Assembly (NCBI GenBank): GCA_963682025.1
Contig: OY821519.1
Coordinates: forward strand, 196,882,920 to 196,946,919
Direction: 5' to 3'
Origin: Cordilura impudica
Lineage: Eukaryota; Arthropoda; Insecta; Diptera; Scathophagidae
Length of the DNA stretch: 64,000 bases
The first letter of the stretch is position 1. Every line of letters begins with the position of its first letter. Shown here piece by piece: positions 1 to 11,189 of this stretch. The position numbers were made by a program, and so were the translations under genes. Below the pieces are notes generated by a model. It saw only the letters and a program-made list of their open reading frames with translations. It did no database searches and had not been told where the DNA came from.

Positions 1-92
1 TTGCTTTTTGCCTAAGAGATAGGGTTTCTAAACGCATGGTATAGGGTATCGTATAGTCGGTCTAGACCGACTATAATTTTCTTACTTGTTTA
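1..92 (-). mobile_element. PE repeat, terminal fragment (copy 1)
   Basis: End of a palindrome-ended (PE) repeat cut by the window edge. It contains the 20-bp perfect palindrome TAGTCGGTCTAGACCGACTA followed by the conserved end ATTTTCTTACTTGTTT. Throughout this annotation '+' means the palindrome end comes first and the GTCC core second; this copy is reversed. Confidence 0.85.
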
Positions 93-460
93 AATAAAGT
101 CTTATTTTTTCAGTTAATTTTACCACTAATACTTTTTAACAATTTTTAAAGTTATTTTTTTTTTTTTCTGAAAGATCCCGAGTTAGAATATAATTTATTA
201 AGCAGCGAACGTAAAAGTTACCTTATATTGGTTCAAGATAGAGAAATTTCAATGAAAAACTCGTATGTTTTTGCTTTAGTTAATTTTTTTTTTTATTGTC
301 TTTTTAAATATTTCTATATCAATTTATATGGTAAATTTATGAAATATAACAATTTTTATTGTAGATTTACAAAACATATAAATTTTTAAATCAACAAAAT
401 TTTTTAACTATATAAAAAAAAGTGTAACTTATTGTTAGTGTAATGAAAAAGTACTTTAAA
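93..460. other. AT-rich spacer
   Basis: Very AT-rich sequence with long T and A runs. I see no coding, RNA or repeat signal here, apart from its position downstream of the Transib-like fossil on the minus strand. Confidence 0.6.
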
Positions 461-1380
461 TCAACCAATTTTTGTAAAAATTTCTTCTAAATAGCCTTGA
501 TTTTCATCTTCTAGAAGTTGTTGAGCTTCTTCGTCTAATTCAATAGAGGTAGTTTTCCATTTTTGACGAATGTTGGACATATATGGATGTGAAATGCACA
601 ACAAAATAGTGATAAGGTCTTCATTAGTACAACATTTGGACATTTTCATTGTGTTGTGCTCGCGAAAGAATCTGTAGTCTTTGTTCCATTTTTCTTGCGC
701 TTCTTCAGATAGATCTCCTATTGGTAGCATATTGTTTTATGAACTGTGGATGGCATATATCTCCAAGAGTTTTTTTCATTATAAAGTATAGCTGTCTTAT
801 TGGCGTACTCTCCAAATTTGTTTGCATTTATCTTTCTGCTGCATGCTTGAACTTGTAATATGATTGAATCGTCTTATTAATTCATGATCTACACCTGTGA
901 TAGATGCTGCAGCTTCCGGATCGGAAAAAAATCTCCTTGCAGTATTTCCATCATTTGTGTTTCCTTCCCCTTGTTTTGGTTGGTCGATTACGAGGCCTAA
1001 CTGTAGATATTTTTGTTGAAGTTGTTTTTTTTTTGCTTTCTTTTTTCTTCATTTTCTTTGTTTTTTCTCACTGTTTTGCCTAACGGACCAAATTCCAAAT
1101 CATAACCCAATTTAAGAATATGCTCCATGAAACGTATTCTAGCATGAAAAGGGGACATTCCAAATTCGTAGGCTTCCTTAAAACTATCGTCTTCTGGTGG
1201 GGGTTGGCTTAATTGACTTGATGTCTTTTGGCTCATAATGCAGCTTGACGTTGACTTTGTTCCAGTTAAAGCTTGAGCAACTTTTCCGTCAATCATTGTG
1301 AGACACATTTTAAAATGTACGTCAATGTCTTGGTCATCAAATTTAAATATTACTGGTTTTTTACCTTTACAAATTTTCAT
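461..1380 (-). pseudogene. Transib-type transposase fragment (degenerate)
   Basis: Reading the minus strand from 1380 towards 461 gives collinear blocks of one protein in shifting frames: MCLTMIDGKVAQALTGTKS, then FGMSPFHARIRFMEHILKLG, then VIDQPKQGEGNTNDGNTARR followed by FFSDPEAAASITGVDHELIR, then NMLPIGDLSEEAQEKWNKDY and a C-terminal block with TNEDLITILL. From memory this order of blocks is that of Transib transposases, the DDE superfamily related to the RAG1 recombinase core. The first block (1380-997) and last block (730-461) are each open; the middle is frameshifted and has stops near 730-860. The N-terminal part and terminal inverted repeats are missing, so this is an inactive remnant of roughly the C-terminal half. 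The family assignment rests on recognition, not on a search. Confidence 0.65.
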
Positions 1381-1727
1381 CTTTTATTACTACTTTTAGA
1401 AGCATAAAAACCCACACCCTAACCAATTTTAAAAGGTGAAGCATACCTGCTCATATCTTAAGGGGCTATGTCGCAATAGTTTTTTTTTATCATTTACCTG
1501 TTATTTAAATTTTTTCCCATTTTGTCAGGTATTTAAACTATATAACTCTAATTCAGACTATTAATGTTTTTAAAAGATACCTATGTAAATGTAACTGTAA
1601 CAATTAAGCGCATTATATCTCAACCCTTTTTTATAAGTATATAACAACTCCTGACAACTCTACCGATACGCAAAAAAATACACCGCGGTGCACCGGTACG
1701 ACCAACTTTTGTATTCATAACACTCAG
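1381..1727. other. Spacer, no feature seen
   Basis: AT-rich DNA between the Transib-like fossil and a PE repeat fragment. Nothing recognisable. Confidence 0.5.
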
Positions 1728-1865
1728 ACGGACGGACCGACATCGTTTAATCGACTCAGAAAGTTTTTTGAGTCGGTCCTTGTAATAAAAGATGGATAAA
1801 GGTCCAATATTTTTGGCAGTTACAAACATCACCTCAAACTTAATATGTCCTAACCACATAGCGGA
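1728..1865 (+). mobile_element. PE repeat, core-end fragment (copy 2)
   Basis: Diverged fragment with the ACGGACGGAC core, the segment reading like 'gtaataaaagatggataaagg' in other copies, and a decayed CCACATAGCGG end. An old copy. Confidence 0.7.
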
Positions 1866-2424
1866 CAACTTTTGTATTCAAAAATTTTGCAGAAAATATC
1901 TAACCTTGGGTCAGAAAAATTGTTCTGGTGCACAAGGGCGGAAACTGGCGGGTGTGTAATTGGGTATAGGATATAGGGGAGGGTTCGGACTATAGAAAAG
2001 TGCAAGATTTTTTCTGACTGCTTTTGACTGGCAGGAGTTATGCTCTATTAAGTAGGAGATTTTCGGAAAATAAGGACCTTTTTTAAAAAATTTTTTTTTT
2101 AAATTTCAGAATGACCCAATGATATCACATTTTTAACATTAATAGTATAGAAGCCAGTCATTCAAAAATAAAAATTTACAAAGAAATTTTTAATATTAGC
2201 AAAATACTTAGAAAGCCCATTTTCGAAGACGCTGTTCGCTGTGATACTGTTGAGATAGAGTCGCTCCCGAGGTTTACTAGTATTTACTTTCAAATGAACA
2301 ACATAAGTTTAAAATCGGTAACAAAAAAAAAAATGATTTTTGGCAGCCTTCTCAAAATGTGGTCCACTGTGCGGCGATAGGATTAACGCAATTGAAATTC
2401 GTGAAAATCGGTTCTTGTTGAGAC
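1866..2424. other. Spacer, no feature seen
   Basis: Unique-looking AT-rich sequence with a long T run near 2090. I see no ORF or repeat structure I can name. Confidence 0.5.
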
Positions 2425-2809
2425 ACAGTCCCATCGACTTAAATTGCCATAATATTAAAATTATCATATAGATCTCGGTCAAATTGGATTTGTTTATGTT
2501 TATTACATCCGTTTATCAGTACTCCAAAAATAAACCTTGTATGAAAATTCTTAGTCATAGCCTCCATATGAGCTTGATTCCCGACCTATCAAAATAAAAT
2601 ATTTCACAGATTTTTCTCAAATTCAGTTTGCATATTTTTTTTTCAAAAAACAAGTGACCTTACCATATAGCGTCGGTATCGGTCCATTTTTCGACCTAGT
2701 CCCCATATATATATATAGTGTCCCATATGAACCTTTTCATATCCGAAACCATACAAAATTAATAACACTGGCACACAAATTTGGTTTATGCTTATTTTTT
2801 ATATATCTA
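2425..2809 (-). mobile_element. PE repeat, partial (copy 3)
   Basis: Middle and palindrome-proximal part of a reversed PE repeat, with the recurring segments CCATCGACTTAAATTGCC, GGTCCATTTTTCGACCTAG and TTTTCATATC. The core and the palindrome are missing. It stops exactly where the ACTAGC repeat begins. Confidence 0.75.
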
Positions 2810-3434
2810 ACTAGCTGGACCCGGCAAATGTTGTTTTGCCCTCAAATGTCTGTCTGTTTGTTGTGGCATATAGGAGACTACACCCCTACCTATACGGAAG
2901 GAAAACTAGGTAATTTTTTTTATTTTTCAAGTAGGCGTGGCACCTCTCATACAAATTGAATTTTTAGTATCTAATTTTAACATATAAAATCTGGAGTACT
3001 ACGACAGCAAAAGTTCTGAAACTATGTACATGTACATAATTAAATAATTCGAAGAGTTGTGGCAAAAAGGACGGCATCATACCAATGGACGTGGCACCCA
3101 CAATACAAATTAAATATTTAAGGTCATATATCTATGGTATTGTAATAGATAAAGTCAACATAACGTCCTATAACAAAATGGGCTGGATTGGACCAATGGG
3201 ACCATACAAAGTAAGTATTTAATATAATATAACTGGAGTACTATAATGGTGAAAGTCTTGCGACTTTGATTGAGTTCATAAGTTATTAATGTGAGTAGTT
3301 TCCCAAAAAATAGGCGGGATCAGACTAATGGGCGTGGCACCTCCTATACAGAGAAATAGTTTTCTACAAAACGTATTCCCTGCTTTATATTTCGTGACGA
3401 GGGGTGTAGCGAAGCGCATCGGGTTACTGCTAGT
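2810..3434. mobile_element. Short element with ACTAGC...ACCCG inverted ends (family B)
   Basis: A 625-bp repeat whose two ends are inverted versions of one motif: the left end reads ACTAGCTGGACCCGGC, and the reverse complement of the right end reads ACTAGCAGTAACCCGATGC. Internally it repeats the phrases GGCGTGGCACCTC and CTGGAGTACTA with about 140-bp spacing. It has no coding capacity. The subterminal inverted ends suggest a non-autonomous Helitron/Helentron-like element, but this is inference. Fragments of the same family occur at 9750-9962, 10540-10850, 32330-32607 and 33661-33770. Confidence 0.6.
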
Positions 3435-3584
3435 ATCTATATAAAAAAAAGCGTTTGTGCATTTTTTAATATTAATTGAAAACTTTTAAAGAAAAACCAT
3501 ATTTTATTTATGAAAATGAGAAGAAATATTTGTTGTAACATACATATAAAAATGGCCAATATATTTCTATTACTGTAATGCTAA
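3435..3584. other. Spacer
   Basis: AT-rich sequence between the family B element and the helicase fossil. Nothing recognised. Confidence 0.4.
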
Positions 3585-5440
3585 AAAGAGTGAACAATAT
3601 TTTTAGTTTCATTATTCTCGCAGTAAATGAATAAATTTGCTGGCTTTCCGACACGGGAACATGTCATACAGTTGCCCGTGGGAAAAAACTGTTTTCGAGG
3701 TCCAAACCACATTTTTGCAATGATTGTCTTTGAGATTTATTAATTTATTAATTTATTATTATTATATGCCTCAATAACATTGGGCATTATTCTCTCAACA
3801 ATTAACCTGGTTTTATTAAATAGTCGCGAAGCGTTGAGGTTACGTAGCAAAATTATTGGAGAATCAACTTTTAATGAACTAAAAAACTCTGTTGGATAAC
3901 TGACTGCTTCATTTTCTTCAACATACCATCCATAGATTTGAAAGAAAATGTTGCGGAACCAATCATGTCCTTAATAACAACATTAATGTTATCGACATCG
4001 ACATTTTTGCTGCTAAAATAGCTCTTTCAGTTAACCAATCATGGTTACGATATTGCTTTTGAATGTCGGGGAATACATTTTCAATTAACTCATCGCGTGA
4101 CGATATAAATTGACAAAAATTTTGTTGATATTTTAATGGTTTCACTGGTTGGGATAATATTGATTTTACCGTTACCCAGATCAAGTAGTTGTTTTGAAAA
4201 TTGGTCAGCCGTTGGACCATTTTTAATCGTACACGCATGTTTGTTGTTAGTTTTATAGTTTGAACGCTACTCCTTAATGTTGATGATTTTCAGCAGGCAT
4301 TTATTTCGTCAGCATAGGTTGATTTTGGTATGACTGGCAATGTTTGAAGAAAATCTCCAGATAATAAAATGAGAGCTCCTCCAAAAAATCTTTAATTGCC
4401 TTTCAAATCTTTTAAAGTTCTATGATATACTAATCTCAAATAATAATATTGCATTTTTGCATAACTTTTGCCATACCGGATTGTTTTTATACCCTATACC
4501 ACTATGTGGTTTGGGTATAATGACTTTGTGCTGCTGTTTGTAACTACCAAAAATATTTGACCTAGACCCATCTTTTATTATACCGATCGAATCAGAATCA
4601 CCATATGATTCGATTTAACGATGTCCGTCCGTCCGTCCGTCCGTCTGTGTGTCCATGTAAAGCTTGTAATCAAACTGCAGGTCGCAAATATGAATATATT
4701 TTTACGAAATTTGGTATATAAGCGTTTGTCGGCCATGGGATGAACGCTATTGAAACTGGTGGGAATCGGTCCATATTCAGACCTAGCCCCCATACAAATG
4801 ACCCCTATGAAATCGACTTAAATTGCCATAAGATACAAATTATCATATAAATCTTATTCAAATTGGGTTTGTATGTGTTTATTACATCCATTAATCAGTA
4901 GTCCAAAAATGATCTCTATGGGACAACTCTTCGTTATAGGCCCCACATAGAGCTGCTTCCCGATCTTCACTTAAATCTATCAAAAAACAAAAATATTGCA
5001 CTGATTCTTCTCAAATTTTGTTTGTATATATTTTTGCAAAATACAGGAGACCTTACCAAACATGGTCAGGATCGGTCCATTTTTGGGCCTAGTCCCCATA
5101 TAGATATAGAATCCGATATGAAATTTTTCATATCTGCAGCCAAAAAAATTAAGAAAAATCCCACTCAAATTTGGTTTTTGCTTATTTTCTATATCCAGTT
5201 AGTTGGGTCTGAGAGATAGGGTCTCTAAACGCATGGTATAGGGTATAATATAGTCGGTCTAGACCGACTATAATTTTCTTACTTGTTTGATATTACATAC
5301 GGCATTCTCATTCGTTTGTACGTTTAACGGTGATTTGATGCTGAATGAGCTGTGCGACCACCATGCAATAATGTTGCGGCTATTTCGGACAAAGCAATAG
5401 CCAATGCAATTTTTCCTTCTTTTTGGTTAGAATATTTATA
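3585..5440 (-). pseudogene. Helitron-type (Pif1-family) helicase fossil, split by a PE repeat
   Basis: Rolling-circle Helitrons encode a Rep/helicase protein, and this is the remains of its SF1B Pif1-like helicase part. On the minus strand, 5440-5289 gives a block EIAATLLHGGRTAHSA, which is the motif after Walker A. After the inserted repeat (5288-4484) the same protein resumes with SGMAKVMQKCNIII, then the GDF/LP region, then an open stretch 4238-3963 with SSRDELIENVFPDIQ and NHDWLTERAILA. It ends at about 3760-3590 with QSLQKCGLDLE, SHGQLY, CSRVGKPANLFIY and a KNIV end, which are the last two helicase motifs. Frames shift several times and Walker A itself is deleted, so it is inactive. Whether it belongs to the same lineage as the nearby repeats is unknown. 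Confidence 0.8.
4484..5288 (-). mobile_element. PE repeat, full length (copy 4), inserted in helicase fossil
   Basis: Full-length reversed copy, about 805 bp. It begins with TATACCCTATACCACTATG (hairpin ACCAC-tat-GTGGT), has a (GTCC)n core near 4624, and ends with the 20-bp palindrome and CTTACTTGTTT. The helicase reading continues on both sides, so it inserted after the helicase sequence was in place. The junctions are short T runs and I see no longer target duplication. Confidence 0.88.
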
Positions 5441-5874
5441 AATAAAAACGTTTGTGAATTTTGTAACTTATAAAATTTAAATAAAATTGAAAACTCATTA
5501 TTTTTCGAACGCCATCTACCGGGTCCAACAAAAAAATTTTTTGGCATTATCTAACACACATATATAAATTCTTAGTTTCAGTAAAATCGCACCTTCAATA
5601 AGAATATTCGAAATAATTTTACCCCAGCGATACCTATCGGATCCATTTATACATACAAAAATTTCTTATGACGAAACATACATACACTCTGAATTGCAGT
5701 CAAATCGCACTGAAAATAAGAATTTTGTTTATAACTTGACCCCAACGCCAGCTAGATGGTTAAAAAAAAAACGCAGAAGAGCTCGAACCGAACCTATGGT
5801 GCAAATTTTAGCTCGACAGCTGTTATGGTTCCGAAGATCATTCGTTACAAACAAATGCACCAACGTTTTTAAAA
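5441..5874. other. Spacer with old repeat scraps
   Basis: AT-rich. The phrases CATCTACCGGGTCC and CCCAGCGATACCTATCGG/CCCCAACGCCAGCTAGATGG look like two diverged copies of a short repeat about 120 bp apart. No gene recognised. Confidence 0.4.
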
Positions 5875-5972
5875 TATATAGAGTATCTGGGCTGAGAGAT
5901 GGGGTCTCTTAACGGATCATATAGGGTATCGTATGGTCGGTGTATACCGACTATAATTTTCTTATTTGTTTC
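5875..5972 (-). mobile_element. PE repeat, terminal scrap (copy 5)
   Basis: Diverged end fragment with GAGAGATGGGGTCTC and a decayed palindrome (GTCGGTGTATACCGACTATA), then TTTTCTTATTTGTTT. Confidence 0.75.
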
Positions 5973-6392
5973 ATTATTGTTTTGGCTATAAAAGCATTAG
6001 CATAATAGAGAATTCTTCTAGTAATAAAATAACTGGCCCTCATCTTTCAAGCTACAAGTGATTGAAGGGAAACTGTATTGAAATAAAGCTTAATGTCGAT
6101 ACTGATTTTTTTTGTCGGTGTTGATCACCATTAACTTTATCCTAAATGGACAGTCATCTTACTGAAATAGCATTCATTGACTAAGATCATTTCGAATAGG
6201 ACATTTGGTTAGAAGTCTACAATACCAATATTGCATATATTTTATGTACAGAGTTGCCAACATCCAACATAAGAAGTCTGTTCCAGACAAATCGCCGAAA
6301 GCACGAACTAGCCCTATACCGATACACTTCCACGTTGAAAGATAACTAAATGTAATGCATGCGAGTTTTGATTTAATATTATAATGTGTCAC
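5973..6392. other. Spacer, no feature seen
   Basis: No convincing coding or structural signal. A short minus-strand open frame at 6392-6174 has no recognisable domain and sits in ordinary AT-rich sequence; I do not call it a gene. Confidence 0.4.
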
Positions 6393-7186
6393 CTTTTTTA
6401 TACCCTATACCACTATGTGGTTTGGGTATAATGACTTTGTGCTGCTGTTTGTAACAACCAAAAATATTTGACCTAGACCCATCTTTAATTACACTGATCG
6501 AATCAGAATCACTTTCTGAGTTGATTTAACAATGTCCGTCCGTCCGTCCGTCCGTCCGTCTGTGTGTCCATGTAAAGCTTGTAATCAAACTGCAGGTCGC
6601 AAATATGAATATATTTTGACGAAATTTGGTATATAAGCTTTTGTCGGCCATGGGATGAACGCTATTGAAATTGGTGAGAATCGGTCCATGTTCAGACCTA
6701 GCCCCCATACAAATTACCCATATGAAATCGACATAAATTGCCATAAGATCCAAATTGTCATATAGATCTTACTCAAATTGGGTTTATATGCGTTCATTAC
6801 ATCCACTAATGAGTAGTCCAAAAATGATCCCTTTGACCCCATATAGAGCTGCTTCCCGATCTTCACTTAAATCGATTAAAAAACAAAAATATTGCACTGA
6901 TTCTTCTCAAATTTTGTTTGTACATATTTTTGCAAAATACAAGAGACCTTACCAAACATGATCAGTATCGGTCCATTTTTGGACCTAGTCCTTTTATAGA
7001 TATAGCATCCGATATTAACTTTTCCTTATCTGCAGCCAAAAAAAATTTATAAAAATCCCACTCAAATTTGGTTTTTGCTTATTTTCAAAGTCCAGTTAGT
7101 TGGGCCTAAGAGATAGGGTTTCTAAACGCATTGTATAGGGTATCGTATAGTCGGTCTAGACCGACTATAATTTTCTTACTTGTTTT
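6393..7186 (-). mobile_element. PE repeat, full length (copy 6)
   Basis: Complete reversed copy, with the ACCACTATGTGGT hairpin end, five GTCC units near 6534, the internal conserved segments, the 20-bp palindrome at 7147-7166 and the CTTACTTGTTT end. Confidence 0.88.
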
Positions 7187-7218
7187 TAGGTTGTAGTTGT
7201 TCGTTCTTTCAAATGTTG

Positions 7219-7464
7219 GTAAATAAAAATTCTCGAGCTCGAGGTCCGTTTTAATTATTTAAATATTTTAATTTATTTTCCAATATTTCGACATTCTTCG
7301 AATGTCATCATCGGGGAATATATTTAATGTTTACATAAAAACTGTTAACACTGCATTGTTGACATATCGATATAGAGGATGAAGAATGTCGAAATATTGG
7401 AAAATAAATTAAAATATTTTTATAATTAAAACGGACCTCGAGCTCGAGAATTTTTATTTATCAT
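7219..7464. repeat. Inverted repeat with 80-bp arms
   Basis: The arms at about 7219-7298 and 7383-7464 are near-perfect reverse complements. They include the CTCGAGCTCGAGGTCCG block and the CAATATTTCGACATTC block, around a loop of about 85 bp. The minus strand inside the left arm also forms a GACATTC/GAATGTC hairpin followed by GAAA, a pattern seen near the tails of Penelope-like elements. No ORF. Likely a foldback or two head-to-head element tails. Confidence 0.7.
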
Positions 7465-9109
7465 CATTATGTGTCACCTACAAAGCCACCCACAATTTCA
7501 GGATTTTATTTAAGAATGATCGTAGATGTCATTTACTCTACTAGAGAACATATGGATCAAATGTAAAAAATCTGCGTAAAACGAAGACGCGGCCTTTTTT
7601 TGCATCTTTTGTAGGAATAATATGGAATAATAGTGGAAAAGGACGAAAGCTAAAACGACTTGTCTTAGGTAAGGAATGTGTTTTCTTTTAATTTCAAGGA
7701 ACAAACCCAACTGGCAAGTTAACAAGATAGATGACCCATCCGGAGCACCAACAGCAATGATAGTGGGAGTTGAACCATGTTTATTAGTGTATGTTTAGTA
7801 GTTTAGGCCTGAATACGCACATTAAGTTTTAGATATAAATATAAGTAAACTAATGTTCAAATTGTAAAATATAATTTCAATTTAAAGGAATTTTCTATAA
7901 AAAGCTCCAATAGGTAAGTTTTATCATTTAAGACATCCCTAAATGAATATTATCATATTTTACATACTTATTTAAACAAACCGCACTGAAGATTTAATGC
8001 ATATTGAGTGTTTATTGATTTTTTAAATAAACATATCAATCACTAGCATATCCTAAATGGAACAGATAATAGAAAATAACATATAAAATGAAAAATAAAC
8101 ACAAAAATTCCCTTTTAAAGTATGTTATTCAAATTCATTTAAAATCATCACAGCATTATAGCACAAATTTGTAAAAATATTTGTGTGGAATAGAGAAAAA
8201 CACAAAAAGGAAATGTGAAGCCAAAGAAAAATACTAAAATATCATGCACAAATTGATTATGTTCGCATTCGCAAAAGACGGTCTTACCTTCCCGCAAAAA
8301 AAAAAAAACAAATACACCAATTACAAAATTATTGATAGAAAGTTTAAATTAAGGTAGAAAAAATAATGTTTAGCTAATTTTTAAAACTGAGGACTTCTAA
8401 TAAGTCAATGTCTTCGAAAATTCAATACGGATAAAGAATTTAAAAATTTTTAATACAGGTTTCAATACCAATTTAAATTTTGACCATTTCTGCATGACAA
8501 ATTTCTTCAAATCACAGTTTTTTCTTAAGATATCAGTTCTTTTAATTGAAAAACATTTATTTGAAATTAATGGAAATGGTGAAAATATATAAAAAAAATT
8601 TAAAAACAAAATTATGTTAATCTTTCATAAAGATTATTTATTATTAGCATTTTTATATGGGCATTTTGTTTGCCAACATCAGTAGATTTATGGATGAAAG
8701 AAGGTAATAAAAAAGCATATTTAACATCAGAAAAAAAAAACTAGTAAACAAATCTTAAAAATTCGATGATTTTTTTTTTTTTTTCATTTTGAACAAGATT
8801 TATGTATGTTATAAACAGGTTTTGACAAGTTTGATTTTGAGTGATTTCATTTAATACATTCTACACATTTACGAAATAAATTGAATTTGTTATAGGGTAT
8901 ATATACAAATAGGGTATAAGTTATATATACAAATTCTGAAATACTGGCCAAATCTTTTATTGATACATATAAGGTGTGTGTTCGAAAAAATCTTAACGTA
9001 CATATAGAATATTATAATAAATAAACCATTGAAATACGAGTTTTTATTTTTTTGATGTGTAAAAATCTATACGCGCAGGTGGGTAAAATTTTAATTCACA
9101 ATACAATCA
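7465..9109. other. Long AT-rich stretch without recognised gene
   Basis: I see no family I can name. The minus strand at about 7770-7510 has two short collinear open pieces without a recognised domain. The rest is extremely AT-rich with homopolymer runs. Confidence 0.45.
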
Positions 9110-9225
9110 CAAAAACAGCGTAATATGTGAGCGTAAGATCTTACGCGTAATATGTAAGTATTAAGACAAATCGGTGTGACATGATTGTTTGGTGAAAAAT
9201 TATGATATGTAATAACCTTTTTGTC
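9110..9225. repeat. Dispersed repeat shared with 45026-45112
   Basis: ACAGCGTAATATGTGAGCG... to ATATGTAATAACC recurs in diverged form at 45026-45112, including the phrases CAAATCGGTGTG / CAAAATCGGTGTG and TATGATTGT. Type unknown. In both places a PE repeat lies close by. Confidence 0.5.
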
Positions 9226-9477
9226 GCTGTTTTCTGCATTTTGTTTATTACCAGCTGTTTACACATCTCCCCTGTAACCGGACTCACATGATTTTTTTTT
9301 GTTATTTAATTGAAATTGTATTACAGATTTACATTAAAGATTTCGTAGCGGTAGCTATCACTTTCTTGGAATACTCTATCTGTGCTCTTTAATGCCTTTC
9401 TCAGAGGAGCCAAATATCTACCTATTCTCATCAAAGTTTACAGGATTTGACCCTTTATTGTTCCTGTGTCATTCTTA

Positions 9478-9749
9478 CATGGACCGAATTTAACCGAATT
9501 TGCACAAACTCATATATATTAAATTTGATTACAATATATTCATATTTGCGACCTGTAGTTTGATTACAATGTCTCTATGGACACACAGACGGACGGACGG
9601 ACTGACGGACATCGCTAAATTGACTCAAAAAGTGATTCTGAGCCGATCGGTATAATAAAAGATGGGTGTACGTCAAATATTTTTGGTAGTTACAAACAGC
9701 AGCACAAAGTCATTATACCCAAACCACTTAGTGGTATAGGGTATAAAAA
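9478..9749 (+). mobile_element. PE repeat, core-end half (copy 7)
   Basis: 5'-truncated forward copy with the ATATTCATATTTGCGACC segment, a GGAC-repeat core near 9590 and the CCACTTAGTGGTATAGGG hairpin end at 9724-9742. A family B fragment starts directly after it. Confidence 0.85.
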
Positions 9750-9962
9750 TGGATTTATGTTTGCATGTATGTTTGTTTGTTCTCTATAGGAGACTACACC
9801 ACTACACCGATCGCCTTGAAATTTTTACAGTAGGTAACTGCCTATCCGGAAGGAAAAATAGGATATATCTTTTTGATTTTTCATGTCGGGTTAACATCTA
9901 ATTTTAACATATAATATGTGGAGTACTCTGACAGTAAGAGCTCTTAAACTATGCACATGTAC
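9750..9962. repeat. Family B repeat fragment
   Basis: Shares TAGGAGACTACACC, ATCCGGAAGGAAAAATAGG and GTGGAGTACTCTGACAG with the intact family B element at 2810-3434. Confidence 0.6.
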
Positions 9963-10165
9963 ATTAGGGTGGCCTTTAAAAAAAGTGTATAAACTCTCGG
10001 TCTCACCCCCTAGAAATATGCGAACAGCAAAGAAACTGAGAATTACAAAGTTTTAGGTCAATCAAAAGAAAATTAGAGGTGCCTCAACGCGACTGAAAAT
10101 TTCAAGTGTGTTTGCATGGAGAAAATATGACTTTTTTCAGGTTTTACGAAAATTTCGTTCTATGA
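9963..10165 (+). repeat. Dispersed repeat C (inverted copy at 28405-28630)
   Basis: Starts with TTAGGGTGGCCTTTAAA and runs to ACGAAAATTTCG. The reverse complement is present at 28405-28630, where the sequence again starts at the AAGGCCACC boundary. The shared blocks include GAGGTGCCTCAACGCGACTG and AAACACACTTGAA/TTCAAGTGTGTTTG. It is non-coding and of unknown class. Confidence 0.65.
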
Positions 10166-10539
10166 TTTATTTTTTTTACAAGTTGTTATATGAATCGATT
10201 TCACTGCTAAATTATCTCTTTAAAAAGCTATATAGCTTCGCAATTTAATAAAATCCTGTCGAGAAATAGCAACTACCCCAGACCACTTTTGTGCAAAAAA
10301 AAAAAACTAGATCATGAAATTATATGGCATTTTTACAACTTTAAGAAATTAATTAAATCCAATATTTTGTTTTAGTCTCTATACCTGTAAGTACTCAGAT
10401 ATGAAGTATTGTTTTATTACCACCTTGTTACCCTATTGCGCATTGAGACCGCAAATGGGAAATTGTTTTGATATAATTTTGAAAACTATATTTTCAGGTT
10501 TTAAAAAATTTTCTTAAGCAAAATTTAAAAGAATGCATC
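10166..10539. other. Spacer
   Basis: AT-rich. No recognised feature. Confidence 0.4.
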
Positions 10540-10850
10540 TGGCACTTTAGGGGTTTGTTAAATATATGTTACAGATTAACCGTGTGGTTACGAACTATGA
10601 GGGTAACAGTCTTGAAACTTTTCGTACGTAAACTGGTTGTTAATGCAAGTGGTCTTATCAAAAATGGCCGCGATTGGGTTAGTGGGCGTGGCACCTCCAA
10701 TACAAAAAAAAATTATCTGGAGTACTGTAAACCCTACAGTCTTGAAACTTGGTGTGAGTTTACGAGTGATGAGTGTAAGAAGTTATATGAAAAATGGGCG
10801 GGATCAAACCAGGGGGGAGTGACACCTCCCATACATACAAAATAAAGGAA
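10540..10850. repeat. Family B repeat fragment
   Basis: Contains GGGCGTGGCACCTCCAATAC, CTGGAGTACTGTAA and GAAAAATGGGCGGGATC, the recurring phrases of family B, in tandem-like order. No terminal motif survives. Confidence 0.55.
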
Positions 10851-11189
10851 AACATTTAAAAATCTGTAAATCTGCAAATCGGATAAAATGAAATACCTTG
10901 CAAATAATATACGTTTGGTCAAAATCGGGATAAAACGGTAGAACAAAACATCAGTCACAAGAAATCTCCTAGCCTATTAACTTTATAGATTTATCAAATA
11001 TTATTAGTAACGGGCCACTTTTGAACAAAGTTTCCTAATAACACATATATTTTAAAAATATTTCTTAAATCTTAAATTGAGGGTAAAAATTTGGGCTAAA
11101 GATTTAATTTTTAATCGCTAATAGGACGAAGGCTATTAAAATAGATGAAAAAATTTTCATAAAAAAAATTTATCAAAAAACAAAGTAGT

